Below the pieces are notes generated by a model that had not been told where the DNA came from, made no database searches, and saw only the letters and a program-made list of their open reading frames with translations. A DNA stretch of 64,000 nucleotides from positions 62,001-126,000 of the forward strand of contig NZ_SZQA01000011.1 in assembly GCF_005233835.1 (NCBI RefSeq), given 5' to 3'. Both the position numbers and the translations under genes were made by a program. The DNA is from Herbidospora galbida (GTDB taxonomy: Bacteria > Actinomycetota > Actinomycetes > Streptosporangiales > Streptosporangiaceae). This document shows positions 1 through 8,100 of this stretch, one piece after another. Numbering within the stretch: the first letter of the stretch is position 1; each line of letters begins with the position of its first letter.

Positions 1-293
1 CCGGGACCGCCGGGCAGCGCCAATCCGACCGACAGGACCAGCACGTTGTGATGGCGGCGGAGAATCATCTGGCAGGACGTCCCCGCCTGGCCCCGCGCCG
101 CGAGCGCGGTCTCGGGACCGGTTGGGACGGCGCCGGACAGGTCGGTCGAGGAGACCTGCGGCGTCTGCGGAAGGATCGGCCCGACCGGCTGATCCAGACC
201 GAACTCGTGAGCCGCGCCGTGCCAAAGGTCGAGCGTGGCCGCGTGATCGGCCAGGTAGGTATGGACCACGAACTGCTGGTCGAGCCTGGTCAT
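1..293 (-). CDS. CATRA-domain protein, N-terminal part (runs off left edge)
   Basis: Only about the first 97 residues are in the window. The product starts MTRLDQQFVVHTYLADHA and contains a W-H-G-A segment and a late LRRHHNVLVLSVGL stretch. From memory of the family this matches the CATRA (caspase/TPR-associated) domain found in actinobacterial conflict systems. The ATG overlaps the TGA of the preceding small gene by four bases (ATGA), which indicates translational coupling. The rest of the gene, and any caspase/TPR partner, would lie to the left of the window. The role is inferred from family and context only. Confidence 0.72.
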   Translation of the reverse strand, partial: MTRLDQQFVVHTYLADHAATLDLWHGAAHEFGLDQPVGPILPQTPQVSSTDLSGAVPTGPETALAARGQAGTSCQMILRRHHNVLVLSVGLALPGGP

Positions 294-583
294 ACTGGCC
301 CGTCCTCCGGGTCCCGCAGGTCCTCGGGCCCGCCAATCCTCATGACCAGCCGTGCCAAGCGTTCCCTCACGACGGGCGGCGCGGGGACGACCGGCGGATC
401 GCCGATCCGGGAGATCCGTTTCGAGTCGATGACCATCCTCAACCCGCCGGCTACTCCCTGGATCTCGCCGGGATCGTCGGCATCCGCGAGAAGCTCGGCG
501 ACGTCCTTCCACACCGTTTCCTTGAGCCGCAGGGTCGGGATCTCCGCCAGCAGTTTTCGCAGGTCGTCAAGACCATCTGACAT
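290..583 (-). CDS. CATRA-associated small protein
   Basis: A 97-residue soluble protein starting MSDGLDDLRKLLAEIPT. A helical first half is followed by a conserved-looking tail with RISRIGDPP and the proline-rich VRERLARLVMRIGG segment, which is characteristic of CATRA-associated small proteins as I remember the family. I chose this start over an upstream ATG because the reading frame before it is the antisense of the neighbouring gene, and because it overlaps the 3' end of the SARP-macro gene by 17 bases. It overlaps the CATRA gene by four bases, so the three genes form one operon. Its molecular role is unknown; it probably acts as a partner of the CATRA protein. Confidence 0.72.
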   Translation of the reverse strand: MSDGLDDLRKLLAEIPTLRLKETVWKDVAELLADADDPGEIQGVAGGLRMVIDSKRISRIGDPPVVPAPPVVRERLARLVMRIGGPEDLRDPEDGPV

Positions 584-1880
584 CGGAACGTCCTCCGTTC
601 GTGAATTCGGGCAGATCGGTGAGGGAGCGGATGAGGTCCAGCGCAATGCGTTCGAGCGCGCCCTGACGAAGCACGATGCGGAGCTCGGTGCTGAACGGCT
701 GCTGCTCGGCGCGGGCCACATAGGACTGGACGATCAATCGGAGCAGCGCGCCGGGGGTTGCGTCGGGGATGCGGGCCAGCCCCGAACCGACCAGCGGGAT
801 GGCCAGTGGTCGCAACTGACCATCGAGACGGGCCGCGTCCCAGAGCCGGTCAAGGCTGTGCCCGAGACCGGCCAGATCCGACTCGGCCAGCAGGTCGTTG
901 GTCATCCTGCTGTACGCGACCGCGAAGACACACCTGTTGCCGGCGCGCAGCGTGGCCACCGTACCGATGGGATAACGTTTGCGCCGGCCGTGCGGCTTGG
1001 CCTGCCGCGACTCCTCGGCGACCGGCGAAATCCGCTTGCGTCTCAGCGCCGCGCTGATCTCCCTTCCGAGACGGGGCGCATCACCGCCGTACAAGCGGTC
1101 GACCAGTTGCCCCTGCACGCTCTGCGCGCTGATCACCACACCGTCGGCGACGGTGTCGAAGGTGTCGGAGAAGCCGACCACCAGATTGGCGTCGTGCTGC
1201 TCGAACAGGTCACCGACTACCACAGTGATCGACGTTTGCAGCGCAGCCGACTCGCGCCGCAGCACTTGACCGGTCCGGCGGCTCGACCGCAGCCGTTCTC
1301 TCAAGCGGTCGAGATCCTCCGCCAGTTCTGCGGATCCGACGCCCTGGATCAGCAGCCCCTCACCAACCTCGATGGCGCGCTCGATCATGTTCAGTTCGGC
1401 GTAGCTGCGGAAGAGGGCCTGTCCGGCTCCGGCGCGCAACTCCTCCAGCCCGCGAGCCGTCGCCGTGGCGAAGGACAGGTCCCGAAGGGGTGGCCCGCCC
1501 CACAGCGCGAGCGCCCTGGTCAGCACGTCGATCGCGTCCATGGGAGCGGCGCGTAGCCCTTCGTGGACGAGGTCGCGGAACTGGAACACGTCGGCGTCAT
1601 AGTCGTCACGGCGAAGTCGGTAACTTCGATCCTCGGTGACGAGGGAATCTCGGACGCCCAGTTCCTGGCGGAGCTCCCTGATCCGCTGATGGACTACGGT
1701 GTACAGCCCATTGTCGGGCCTTCCGCTCCATACCGTACGAAATATATCTTTTGTCATGACCGACTCGCCCTCGGCCAGAACGAGGCACGCCAGGACTTCC
1801 ATCGCTTTCGGCGGGAGACCGACCTCGCGGCCCTCTACCTCCACCCGCAGTCTGCCTAACATCTTTACCAAGATGGACAT
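567..1880 (-). CDS. SARP-type regulator (wHTH + BTAD) fused to a ThsA-like macro domain
   Basis: The product is 437 residues starting MSILVKMLGRLRVEVEGR. Residues about 1-95 form a winged-helix DNA-binding domain (PPKAMEVLACLVLA, then VVHQRIRELRQELG). Residues about 100-195 are a helical BTAD-like region (ALALWGGPPLRDL). After an arginine-rich linker, residues about 215-430 look like the macro domain family known from Thoeris ThsA: a VVVGDLFEQ strand, NLVVGFSDTFDT, and VVISAQSVQGQLVDRLY. No Shine-Dalgarno precedes the ATG, so it may be leaderless or weakly translated. It heads the CATRA operon. A regulator fused to an ADP-ribose-type ligand sensor could couple NAD metabolism to expression, but that is inference. 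Confidence 0.7.
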   Translation of the reverse strand: MSILVKMLGRLRVEVEGREVGLPPKAMEVLACLVLAEGESVMTKDIFRTVWSGRPDNGLYTVVHQRIRELRQELGVRDSLVTEDRSYRLRRDDYDADVFQFRDLVHEGLRAAPMDAIDVLTRALALWGGPPLRDLSFATATARGLEELRAGAGQALFRSYAELNMIERAIEVGEGLLIQGVGSAELAEDLDRLRERLRSSRRTGQVLRRESAALQTSITVVVGDLFEQHDANLVVGFSDTFDTVADGVVISAQSVQGQLVDRLYGGDAPRLGREISAALRRKRISPVAEESRQAKPHGRRKRYPIGTVATLRAGNRCVFAVAYSRMTNDLLAESDLAGLGHSLDRLWDAARLDGQLRPLAIPLVGSGLARIPDATPGALLRLIVQSYVARAEQQPFSTELRIVLRQGALERIALDLIRSLTDLPEFTNGGRSDVRWS

Positions 1881-2047
1881 AGAGTTACAATCCAAGATTT
1901 TTGCATTTCCGCCCGCAAGACAGATGTAATGATAACCGCAAATAGGACAAAAGGTCAGACCGTTTGAAACGGAACTGAAGATCCTTTTTCGCTGGTTGGT
2001 GTTGTGAGCGGGTGTCCGGATTTGGCTGTTTCCGGGCGATTCGCGCC
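1881..2047 (-). promoter_or_regulatory. AT-richer upstream region of the CATRA operon
   Basis: This stretch is clearly more AT-rich than its surroundings (for example CCAAGATTTTTGCATTT) and lies directly upstream of the SARP-macro gene, so it should carry that operon's promoter. I could not pick out a convincing -35/-10 pair or a SARP heptamer repeat. It separates the operon from the gene remnants to its right. Confidence 0.4.
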
Positions 2048-2180
2048 TCATGCCTTTTCTCCCATGTTGTTGCCGATCGCCTGGATGGGTGGATCGTCCT
2101 CGCGTAGGACCTGAAGACAGTCGGCCAGACGGCGTTCGTACAGCGATGTCGCACGGTTCAGGTCTCCAGCCAGGCAGACG
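2048..2180 (-). pseudogene. C-terminal tail of a TPR protein (remnant)
   Basis: In one minus frame the last 40 or so residues read LAGDLNRATSLYERRLADC and LQVLREDDPPIQAIGNNMG. This is the signature of the last unit of the tetratricopeptide arrays that follow NB-ARC domains in actinobacterial proteins (AGDL..A..LYE..L.D...VLGEDHP). No start or upstream TPR units are present; the frame upstream is out of phase with the FGE-like fragment. I read it as the surviving 3' end of a deleted regulator. Confidence 0.5.
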
Positions 2181-2351
2181 TGGGGGAGTCGATGGCGACA
2201 GGGAAGCGCCTCGGAGTGACGTTCGCCTCGCGCCTCGGACATGAAGGTGGAGATGTCCTCGTATGGCGGGACGGCCTGGGCGAGGAGGCTGGCCGCTCCG
2301 CAGGACTCGGCGAGGTGAAGAGCATGTCGGTGTCCGGGGAGCGCGGGCGAT

Positions 2352-2705
2352 GTGCACGACCGGGTGATGCTCGTACCCCGCCAGGTCGCTTCCTGGTCCG
2401 GCGGGTGAGGACCAGCAGGCACCGGTGCGTTCCTCCCAGAAGCGGTCGCCGTACACCAGACCGAAGCCACGTCGCTCGGCCTCCGTCTGATAGCCGCTGG
2501 CCTGCACGAACAGGCTGAAGCTGGCGTTGGTAACGGGATGGCGATCGAGCAGGAAGGGCTCCATCGAGACCAGATGCCGGGGTGTCTCGTCGGTGAACCA
2601 GGAGCGCGGGTAGGACTGGGCGCGTTCGAGCTGGTCCAGGTGAGCGCTGGGGGAGCCGATCGGCACCTGGCAGGCCGGAATGAAGACCATGTTCTCCTTG
2701 GTCAT
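2352..2705 (-). pseudogene. FGE-sulfatase (SUMF1/EgtB-type) enzyme, N-terminal third only
   Basis: Starting at MTKENMVFIP the frame gives a formylglycine-generating-enzyme-like N-terminus: a MVFIPACQVPIGS strand, an ETPRHLVSMEPFLLDRHPVTN segment, and a GYEHHPVVHI segment. After HPVVHI the sense of the frame is lost and the active-site half is missing. The ATG sits two bases after the stop of the MoaD-like gene, so the two were once one operon. Intact family members are about 250-300 residues, so this is a truncated, non-functional copy. Confidence 0.6.
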
Positions 2706-2707
2706 GG

Positions 2708-2983
2708 TCAGCTTCCTGCCAGCGCCGGAAGCATGATGATCTGGTTGTCGGATGGCAGCAGGGTGTCTAGGCCGTCCAGTTCGCGGATGTCTTCCCCATC
2801 GACGAAGACGTTGACCCAGCTCACCAGCCGGTCCGGTTCCGCCAGCACGCGTTGCCGCAGCGGTGGATAGGTCTCCGCCAGCCAGGTGACGGCTTGGCCG
2901 ACGGTTTCCGCGGCGCACCTCAGCGTCAGGTCTCCGATCCAGGCGGCGGTGCGCCATGCGGACGGGTTCACGATGACGGTCAC
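2708..2983 (-). CDS. MoaD/ThiS-family small ubiquitin-like protein
   Basis: A 91-residue protein with a GTG start, carrying the family segments LTLRCAAETVGQAVTWLAE, WVNVFVDGEDIRELDGLDT and IIMLPALAG. Functional MoaD/ThiS sulfur carriers end in Gly-Gly; this one ends Ala-Gly-Ser, so it may not be adenylated or thiocarboxylated. It starts three bases after the stop of a broken epimerase gene and ends two bases before a truncated FGE-type gene. The order epimerase, MoaD-like, FGE-like suggests remnants of a small biosynthetic or sulfur-transfer operon of which only this ORF is still open. Confidence 0.6.
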   Translation of the reverse strand: MTVIVNPSAWRTAAWIGDLTLRCAAETVGQAVTWLAETYPPLRQRVLAEPDRLVSWVNVFVDGEDIRELDGLDTLLPSDNQIIMLPALAGS

Positions 2984-2986
2984 GGC

Positions 2987-3434
2987 TCAGGCCGCCTGTT
3001 CTTCGCGGGCCCAGGCGATGGTGCGCTCGATGCCCGTCCGCAGCGTCGTCGTGGGGGCCCAGCGCAGAAGCTCGCGGGCCCTGCTGAGGTCGGGGCAGCG
3101 GACGGAGGAGTCCTGCGCGCGACCTCCACCGCGCCGGACCCGGCCGCGTCCACGACCAGGTCGGCGAGTTCGCGAATGGTGATCTCCTCATCCGAGCCCA
3201 CATTCACGGGCCTGCTTCGGCGGAGTCGAGCATGGCGAGAAGGCCCGCGACGAAGCCGTCGATGTAACAGAGGGAGCGGGTCTGGGCGCCGCCGCCGTGC
3301 AACGTCAGTGTTTCCCCGCGAGGGCCTGGCGGATGAAGGCGGGCACGACGCGGCGGTTCTCGGCGTACGTGCCGGGGCCGTAGATGTTGAACGGCCGGAC
3401 GATGCCGCCGGTACCGCTGAGCGCGGCCGAGCAT
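2987..3434 (-). pseudogene. NAD-dependent sugar epimerase/dehydratase, C-terminal half with frameshifts
   Basis: Four stretches of one extended-SDR protein are read successively in shifting minus frames: GGIVRPFNIYGPGTYAENRR and VVPAFIRQALAG, then ETLTLHGGGAQTRSLCYID and GFVAGLLAML, then VNVGSDEEITIRELADLVV, then CPDLSRARELLRWAPTTTL and GIERTIAWAREEQAA. This is the C-terminal half of a nucleotide-sugar epimerase/decarboxylase (UDP-glucuronate decarboxylase or dTDP-glucose dehydratase type). At least three frameshifts are needed, and the NAD-binding half is missing. Confidence 0.65.
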
Positions 3435-3522
3435 AAGCGCCAGGACACCGCGACCGGAGCGGACAGTTCAGCCATGCGCCGGAGGTTCCGGAGCCCACCG
3501 GTGAGCCCGCCCCTGTCCCCCC

Positions 3523-4227
3523 GTGGCTGAAGTTCCCGTCGAGGAGCTGGAGCAGAGCGCCGATGACCTGGTTCGTTACGCCTACCACGAGCTGCAGCGC
3601 CTGGGGCGCAGTGAGGTCGAGGCCCGCGCCTTCTCCTCCTGGTACGGCCGCGCCTTCGGAACGCTTCCTCCCGAGGAATGGCTCTATCCCGCAGAGATTG
3701 TGCAGACCTAGGACCTGTATCGCCCGATGGCGCCGGCCGATGCCGCGGCGGCGGCGGCCGTCCCGGTCTCCACACCACGCGACCGGAGCTCCTTCCTGCT
3801 GATGCACGCCCAGGTCTGGGCATCCCAGGCCGCACCCGACGCCACCGGCTACGCGGCCTGGTACGCCCGCACGCACGCCGATCAGCCGAGCTACGCCTGG
3901 CCCCTGCACACCGAGGCCATCAGGTCCTGGCGGGTGTCGCAGGAGGTTCGCGCGCAGCAGGAGGCTGAGGCCAGGCGCGCCGCTGCGACCTCTGCCGTTC
4001 TCGAGTCGGCGGATCCGTCAGAGGGCGCGGAGATGGCGGGGATCACGATCTCCCACGACGCCGACGGAACGCGGGTCAGCGGGACCAGCAAGGACGACAC
4101 CCAGGTCCGTCACGCGCTGACCAGTGCCGGATTCAAATGGTCGCGCCGCCAGGACTTCTGGTACGTGCCACGCTCCTGGCGCGAGGCCACCCGCGCCGAC
4201 CGTCTGGCCACCTGGACGATCGCGTGA
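3523..4227 (+). pseudogene. Duplicated-repeat hypothetical protein interrupted by an in-frame amber codon
   Basis: A GTG-started frame (MAEVPVEELEQSADDLVRYA) runs into TAG at 3709 and continues in the same frame without any shift for another 172 codons. The two sides carry related units: ARAFSSWYGRAFGTLPPEEW before the stop and GYAAWYARTHADQPSYAWP after it. The C-terminal third (VRHALTSAGFKWSRRQDFWY then VPRSWREATRADRLATW) resembles a domain seen in plasmid and mobile-element proteins of actinomycetes. Either CAG became TAG, or the downstream part is expressed alone from the ATG at 3727. Function is unknown. Confidence 0.5.
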
Positions 4228-4233
4228 TGCCTT

Positions 4234-4512
4234 CACGCCAACGTCACGGCGGCGGGGCCGGCCACCGGTGCTGACCCCGGCCGAGGCGCTTGTCGTGGCA
4301 GTGGGGCAAGTGCTGCTGCGATGCGATCAGGAACGCTACTGGTTACGGACGGCCGCGGCGCGGATCGGTCACCTGTTCCCGCGACCGCCGTCCCAGCCGG
4401 TCTGCAACCGACAGTTGCGGGACCTAGCCGCAGATATGCGGCCGCCTTGTGGATGGCCCGCCAGGTGCCGACCTGGCACGAACCACTCCGGCTGATGGAC
4501 GGCACCCAGGTC
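4234..4512 (+). mobile_element. IS982-like transposase fragment
   Basis: One plus frame reads RRRGRPPVLTPAEALVVAVG then LLRCDQERYWLRTAAARIGH and LFPRPPSQPVCNRQLRDLAA, which is the N-terminus of actinobacterial IS982-type transposases. Near 4437 it must shift frame to continue as ALWMARQVPTWHEPLRLMDG. The sequence stops where the oppositely oriented IS3 fragment begins, so it is truncated at its 3' end and frameshifted. No terminal repeats were seen. Confidence 0.55.
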
Positions 4513-4691
4513 CGCACCGTCTCCGGCGTCTTGACACCCAGTTTGGCCGCGACGGCCCTCATCGCCGCCCACTCGGTCGGGTAGTTCGGGCGCACCTCGG
4601 CGACCATACGAACCGCACGGTCGCGCAGCTCAGAAGGGTAGGGGAACCAGACGTGCCATGACTCGATCCTCTCAAGAAATCGAGCCTCCAT
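4512..4691 (-). mobile_element. IS3-family OrfA (transposase helix-turn-helix) fragment
   Basis: The minus frame from the ATG at 4691 reads YPSELRDRAVRMVAEVRPN then YPTEWAAMRAVAAKLGVKT and PETVRTWV, the typical HTH of IS3-family OrfA proteins. The frame then turns into antisense of the IS982 fragment. OrfB is absent. It is an inert remnant abutting another remnant head to head. Confidence 0.65.
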
Positions 4692-4732
4692 GAGTCCCGG
4701 ACCGCTTCAATCCGCTACGACCACTACCCAAT

Positions 4733-5030
4733 TCACATCACCGCTCTAGGACGTGTTCGAAGTCGGATGAGCCAGTCGTTGATGGCAGCGATTTGGACGA
4801 TGGCTTCGTACCGGACGGCGAGGGTTGCGGACAGGTCGGCGAACCCGGTCACCAGATCGGCCCTGATGTCGTCGTTCGCCGCGTCGAGCGCAACCCTGAC
4901 CGCCCCGATCTCGCGGAGCGCATCGGCGATCTCGGACCGCAGCACCGCCGAATCGGCTTCGGTCAGAGCGGCGTGCAGCGCCTTCTCGATGGCGGGCTCG
5001 GCGTCATCACGTTGTCGAGGACGTGCGTGC
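4733..5030 (-). pseudogene. Chimeric remnant: effector-type helical segment joined to an IS5 transposase tail
   Basis: The minus frame reads AEPAIEKALHAALTEADSAV then LRSEIADALREIGAVRVALD and AANDDIRADLVTGFADLSA, a helical segment like those preceding NTPase or effector modules in actinobacterial conflict proteins. It then switches to LAVRYEAIVQIAAINDWLIR, which resembles the C-terminus of IS5-family transposases. No start codon or intact domain is present. The left part falls in the 106-bp inverted repeat whose partner lies at 11893-11998, next to the missing middle part of an IS5 transposase. Confidence 0.45.
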
Positions 5031-5073
5031 CTCCGCCGTCGACGGGATGCACGGGTCTGGCTGGACCGTGTGC
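4968..5073 (+). repeat. Inverted repeat, left copy (106 bp)
   Basis: The stretch GCGGCGTGCAGCG...CCGTGTGC is found again in reverse complement at 11893-11998 with only two mismatches that I can see (ACGGG/GCGGG and CTGGACC/CTGAACC). The two copies bracket about 6.8 kb containing the giant secreted-protein gene. IS5 transposase pieces adjoin each copy. Confidence 0.85.
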
Positions 5074-5139
5074 GGGATCCGGAGACGGCGGAGGGGGCGT
5101 GGTCGACGCTGACCAACCTGGAGAACCTGCCCGCGCTCC

Positions 5140-8100
5140 TTAGAGGGCGTCGCTGCGGGTGAAGCGGAAGCGGGCCGTGTGGGTCATGCCTCCTTCCCCG
5201 ATGTCCAGGTGCAGGGTCAGGCAGGTGTCGAGGTAGGACCGCGGGGTCCGCCACATCACCTGGTAGGCGCCGGCCCCGAGAATCTGGAGGGGCTCGGCGC
5301 CCTCGGCGGGCACCGGCTCGCCGCCGGTCGGCAGGCCGGTCTGGCAGTTCAGCGGGGTCACGGTCAGGTCGGCCGTCCTGAGGTCGTTGACCGGGGCGCC
5401 GAAGGCGTCGGTCAGCCACCATTTGATCGCGATGCCCTGTCCGGCCTTGGCCGTGTTGACCACGTCGTTGCGCACCGGGGCGGCGAAGCCCGTGAACACG
5501 TAGGCGACGGTGTAGGTCGCGGAGACCGGTGGGGCGGCGTTGCCCGCCCGGTCGACCGCGCCGGCGCACGTCGCGGTGACGGCGCCGACCCCGGTGGGGC
5601 CGGTCAGGGTCAGGGTCGCCGGGGTGGCCACACCGGAGCCCTGGTCGACGGTCGCGCAGCCGGCGGCCGGTACAGCGCGCACCCGGTAGACCGCGCCGTC
5701 GGTCACCCCTGTCACGCTGACCTGCGGCGCGGCGGAGTCGGGGCCGGCCCACTCGACCGGGAGCCGTCGTTCGACGCCCGCGGCCAGGGCGCGGCCGCCG
5801 TGGTCCTGGAGCAGCGGGTCGACGGTGACCGTCACCTCGCCCGACCGGTTCTCGCCGGTGAACCGGAACGCCAGGGCCAGCCGGTCGTCCGAGGGGGAGG
5901 CCGTCGACCACTGACCGCCCACGGGCCGCCCGTCGGAGGTGGTCACGCGGAGCGCCCCGGAGAGGGCCTGCGCGCTGCGGACCGGCTGGGTGAAGGTCAC
6001 CGTGAGGCCGGTCGCGTCGGCCTGCACCTGGGAGACGGCCGCCAGGTCGGCGCGGAGCATGGAGACGTCCACGTCGGTGTGCGGGGGCAGCACCTTGAGC
6101 ACCCGCGACTCGGCCGGCAGGTAGCCGTCCTTGGTGTAGATGACCTTCCACCAACCTTCGGGCACGTCCCAGCCGTAGCGGCCCTCGGCGTTGGTGATCT
6201 GCGGGTTGAGGTCGCCGTAGACGGCCGCGTCCCACGGCTGCCACGGACCGTCCTCGGTGGGCGCGTGCAGGAGGGTCGCGGTGACGCCGGAGATCCGGCG
6301 GTCGGTGAGGCCCTCGTACACGAAACCGGACGGGTCGAAGCGGTAGCCGATGACCGCCTTGGGCCGGGAGACGCGGGTCCAAGGCCGGGCCGACGGCGGC
6401 CAGTCGCAGGTCTCGTCGCTGTTCATCTGGCGGCGCAGCGCGTCGATGTCGTTCATGAGCGGGATTTCCAGGCCCTTGCCGATCGCCCACGTCACCGCCC
6501 ACAGTCCCATGCTGAGGCCGAAGGTGGCGGGGGCGAACACCATGGTTCCGCCGGTGGAGGTCACTTGGTAGACGTCGAGCTGGATGGCGCGCCGCTTGAG
6601 CCGTTCGGCGGCGTTCTTGTAGATCTCGCCCTGGGCGCCGTCCCGGCACTGGGCGGCCATCTCGAGCATTCTGTTGATCTCGTCGTACTTGCCCGGGGCC
6701 TCGGCCAGCGAGTACATGTTGTCGCCGGTGGAGACGCTCACGAACAGGATCTCGAAGCCAAACCTGGCCGGTCCGGTCAGGAATCCGGCGGCACTGAGCG
6801 CCTTGCCCAGTTCGGTGCCCTTCGTCCGGGCGGCCAGGGTGGCGAGGTCGACGATCGCGCTCGCCCCCTCATCGGTGGTCTCGGCCTGGTAGACCTTCAC
6901 GCCGGAGGCGCGCACCGCCGCCTCGCCGGCGGCGTCGGGGCGGTAGCCGGGCAGCGGCTGCACCGTGAGCCGGTAGCGCAGCTGCGCGTCGGGACCCAGT
7001 CGCGGCACGGGCACGGTGAACCGCTGGCTGACGGTGTCGCCGGTGGTCACCGGGTCCTCGACAGCCGCGTCCGCCGGGTCGAAGAGAGCAGTCGAGACGG
7101 GCGCCGGGGGGACGGGCAGTAGCGGCCGGTCCTGGACGGGCGCGTAGGTGATCGAGAGATCGCCGACCTCGGTGGCCTTCGGCAGGATCTTCGCGGCATA
7201 GACGTGGTCCTCGCCGAGCACGGGGGCCAGCGCGAGGTCCAGGGTGCCGAGCCGGGCGCGCGGCTGGGCGACCGGCCCGGTGAAACGGGCCCGGATGGTG
7301 ATCTCGCGGTACGGATAGTGGATCCAGGGGAAGTTCGCGACGCCGTCGACGGGGTGGAAGACCCTGGTCGTGCCCTCCTGGGACATCGTCACCTCTTCCA
7401 CCACGCTGGCGTGCGGGTCGACCACGACGGTGGCGGTCTGCGCGCCCGCCCGCAGGACGTGGCGTGAAACGTCGTGGCCGGCGGTGCCGAGGTCGATGGC
7501 GGCCTGCCAGCGTCCGCCCTCATCGGCTTCGGCTGTCGCGATCACCTTGTCGCCGTCGCGGACGACGACGTCGGCGCCCGCGGGGGCCTCGCCGGTGGCG
7601 GTGAAGCGGCCGGTCCGGCTCGACTCCGGTACTTCCAGGGTGATCGTGTCGACCTGGACTTGCGCCGATCCGAGGAGTTCCGTGGTCTCGCCGGAGGTCA
7701 CCGACAGGGTGAAACGGGCTGTCCCGGAGGTTCGGGCGTACACGTCCAGGGTGCGGGTGGGCGCGGCCGGGAGTGGGATCACCACGGCGCCGTCGACGCG
7801 GCTGAACTCCACGGGCCGGCCGTCGCGAAGCACCCCGTTCTCGGGCACGGTGACCCCCGGCGGGAACTCCAAGCGGGCGCTGCCCGCCTTGGTCCGGTCG
7901 GTGAACTCGATCTGGCCGCGCAGGTGGGCCGTCTCTCCTTCCGGTACGTGCTGTCTCACCGCCCGGAATCCGCTGCCCGAGCCTTCGAGGAGCCCGGCCG
8001 CCGGGCTGAGCCGCAGGTCACCCACGTCGAGCACGCGGCCCTCGTTGATCGTCACCTGGCGGCGTACCGAAAGAGGGGTGTCGTTCGTCCCGCAGGCGGT

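Noticed and set aside
48-1556. 502-codon plus-strand ORF over the SARP-macro operon
   Set aside because: It is antisense to three genes with recognisable families; its translation is low-complexity Arg/Gly/Pro, as expected for a shadow frame at this GC content.
1920-1970. Possible zinc-finger peptide (CPICGYHYICLAGG) in the frame upstream of the SARP gene
   Set aside because: Lies in an AT-rich intergenic stretch without a start or ribosome site and joins the gene only by an open frame; most likely chance.
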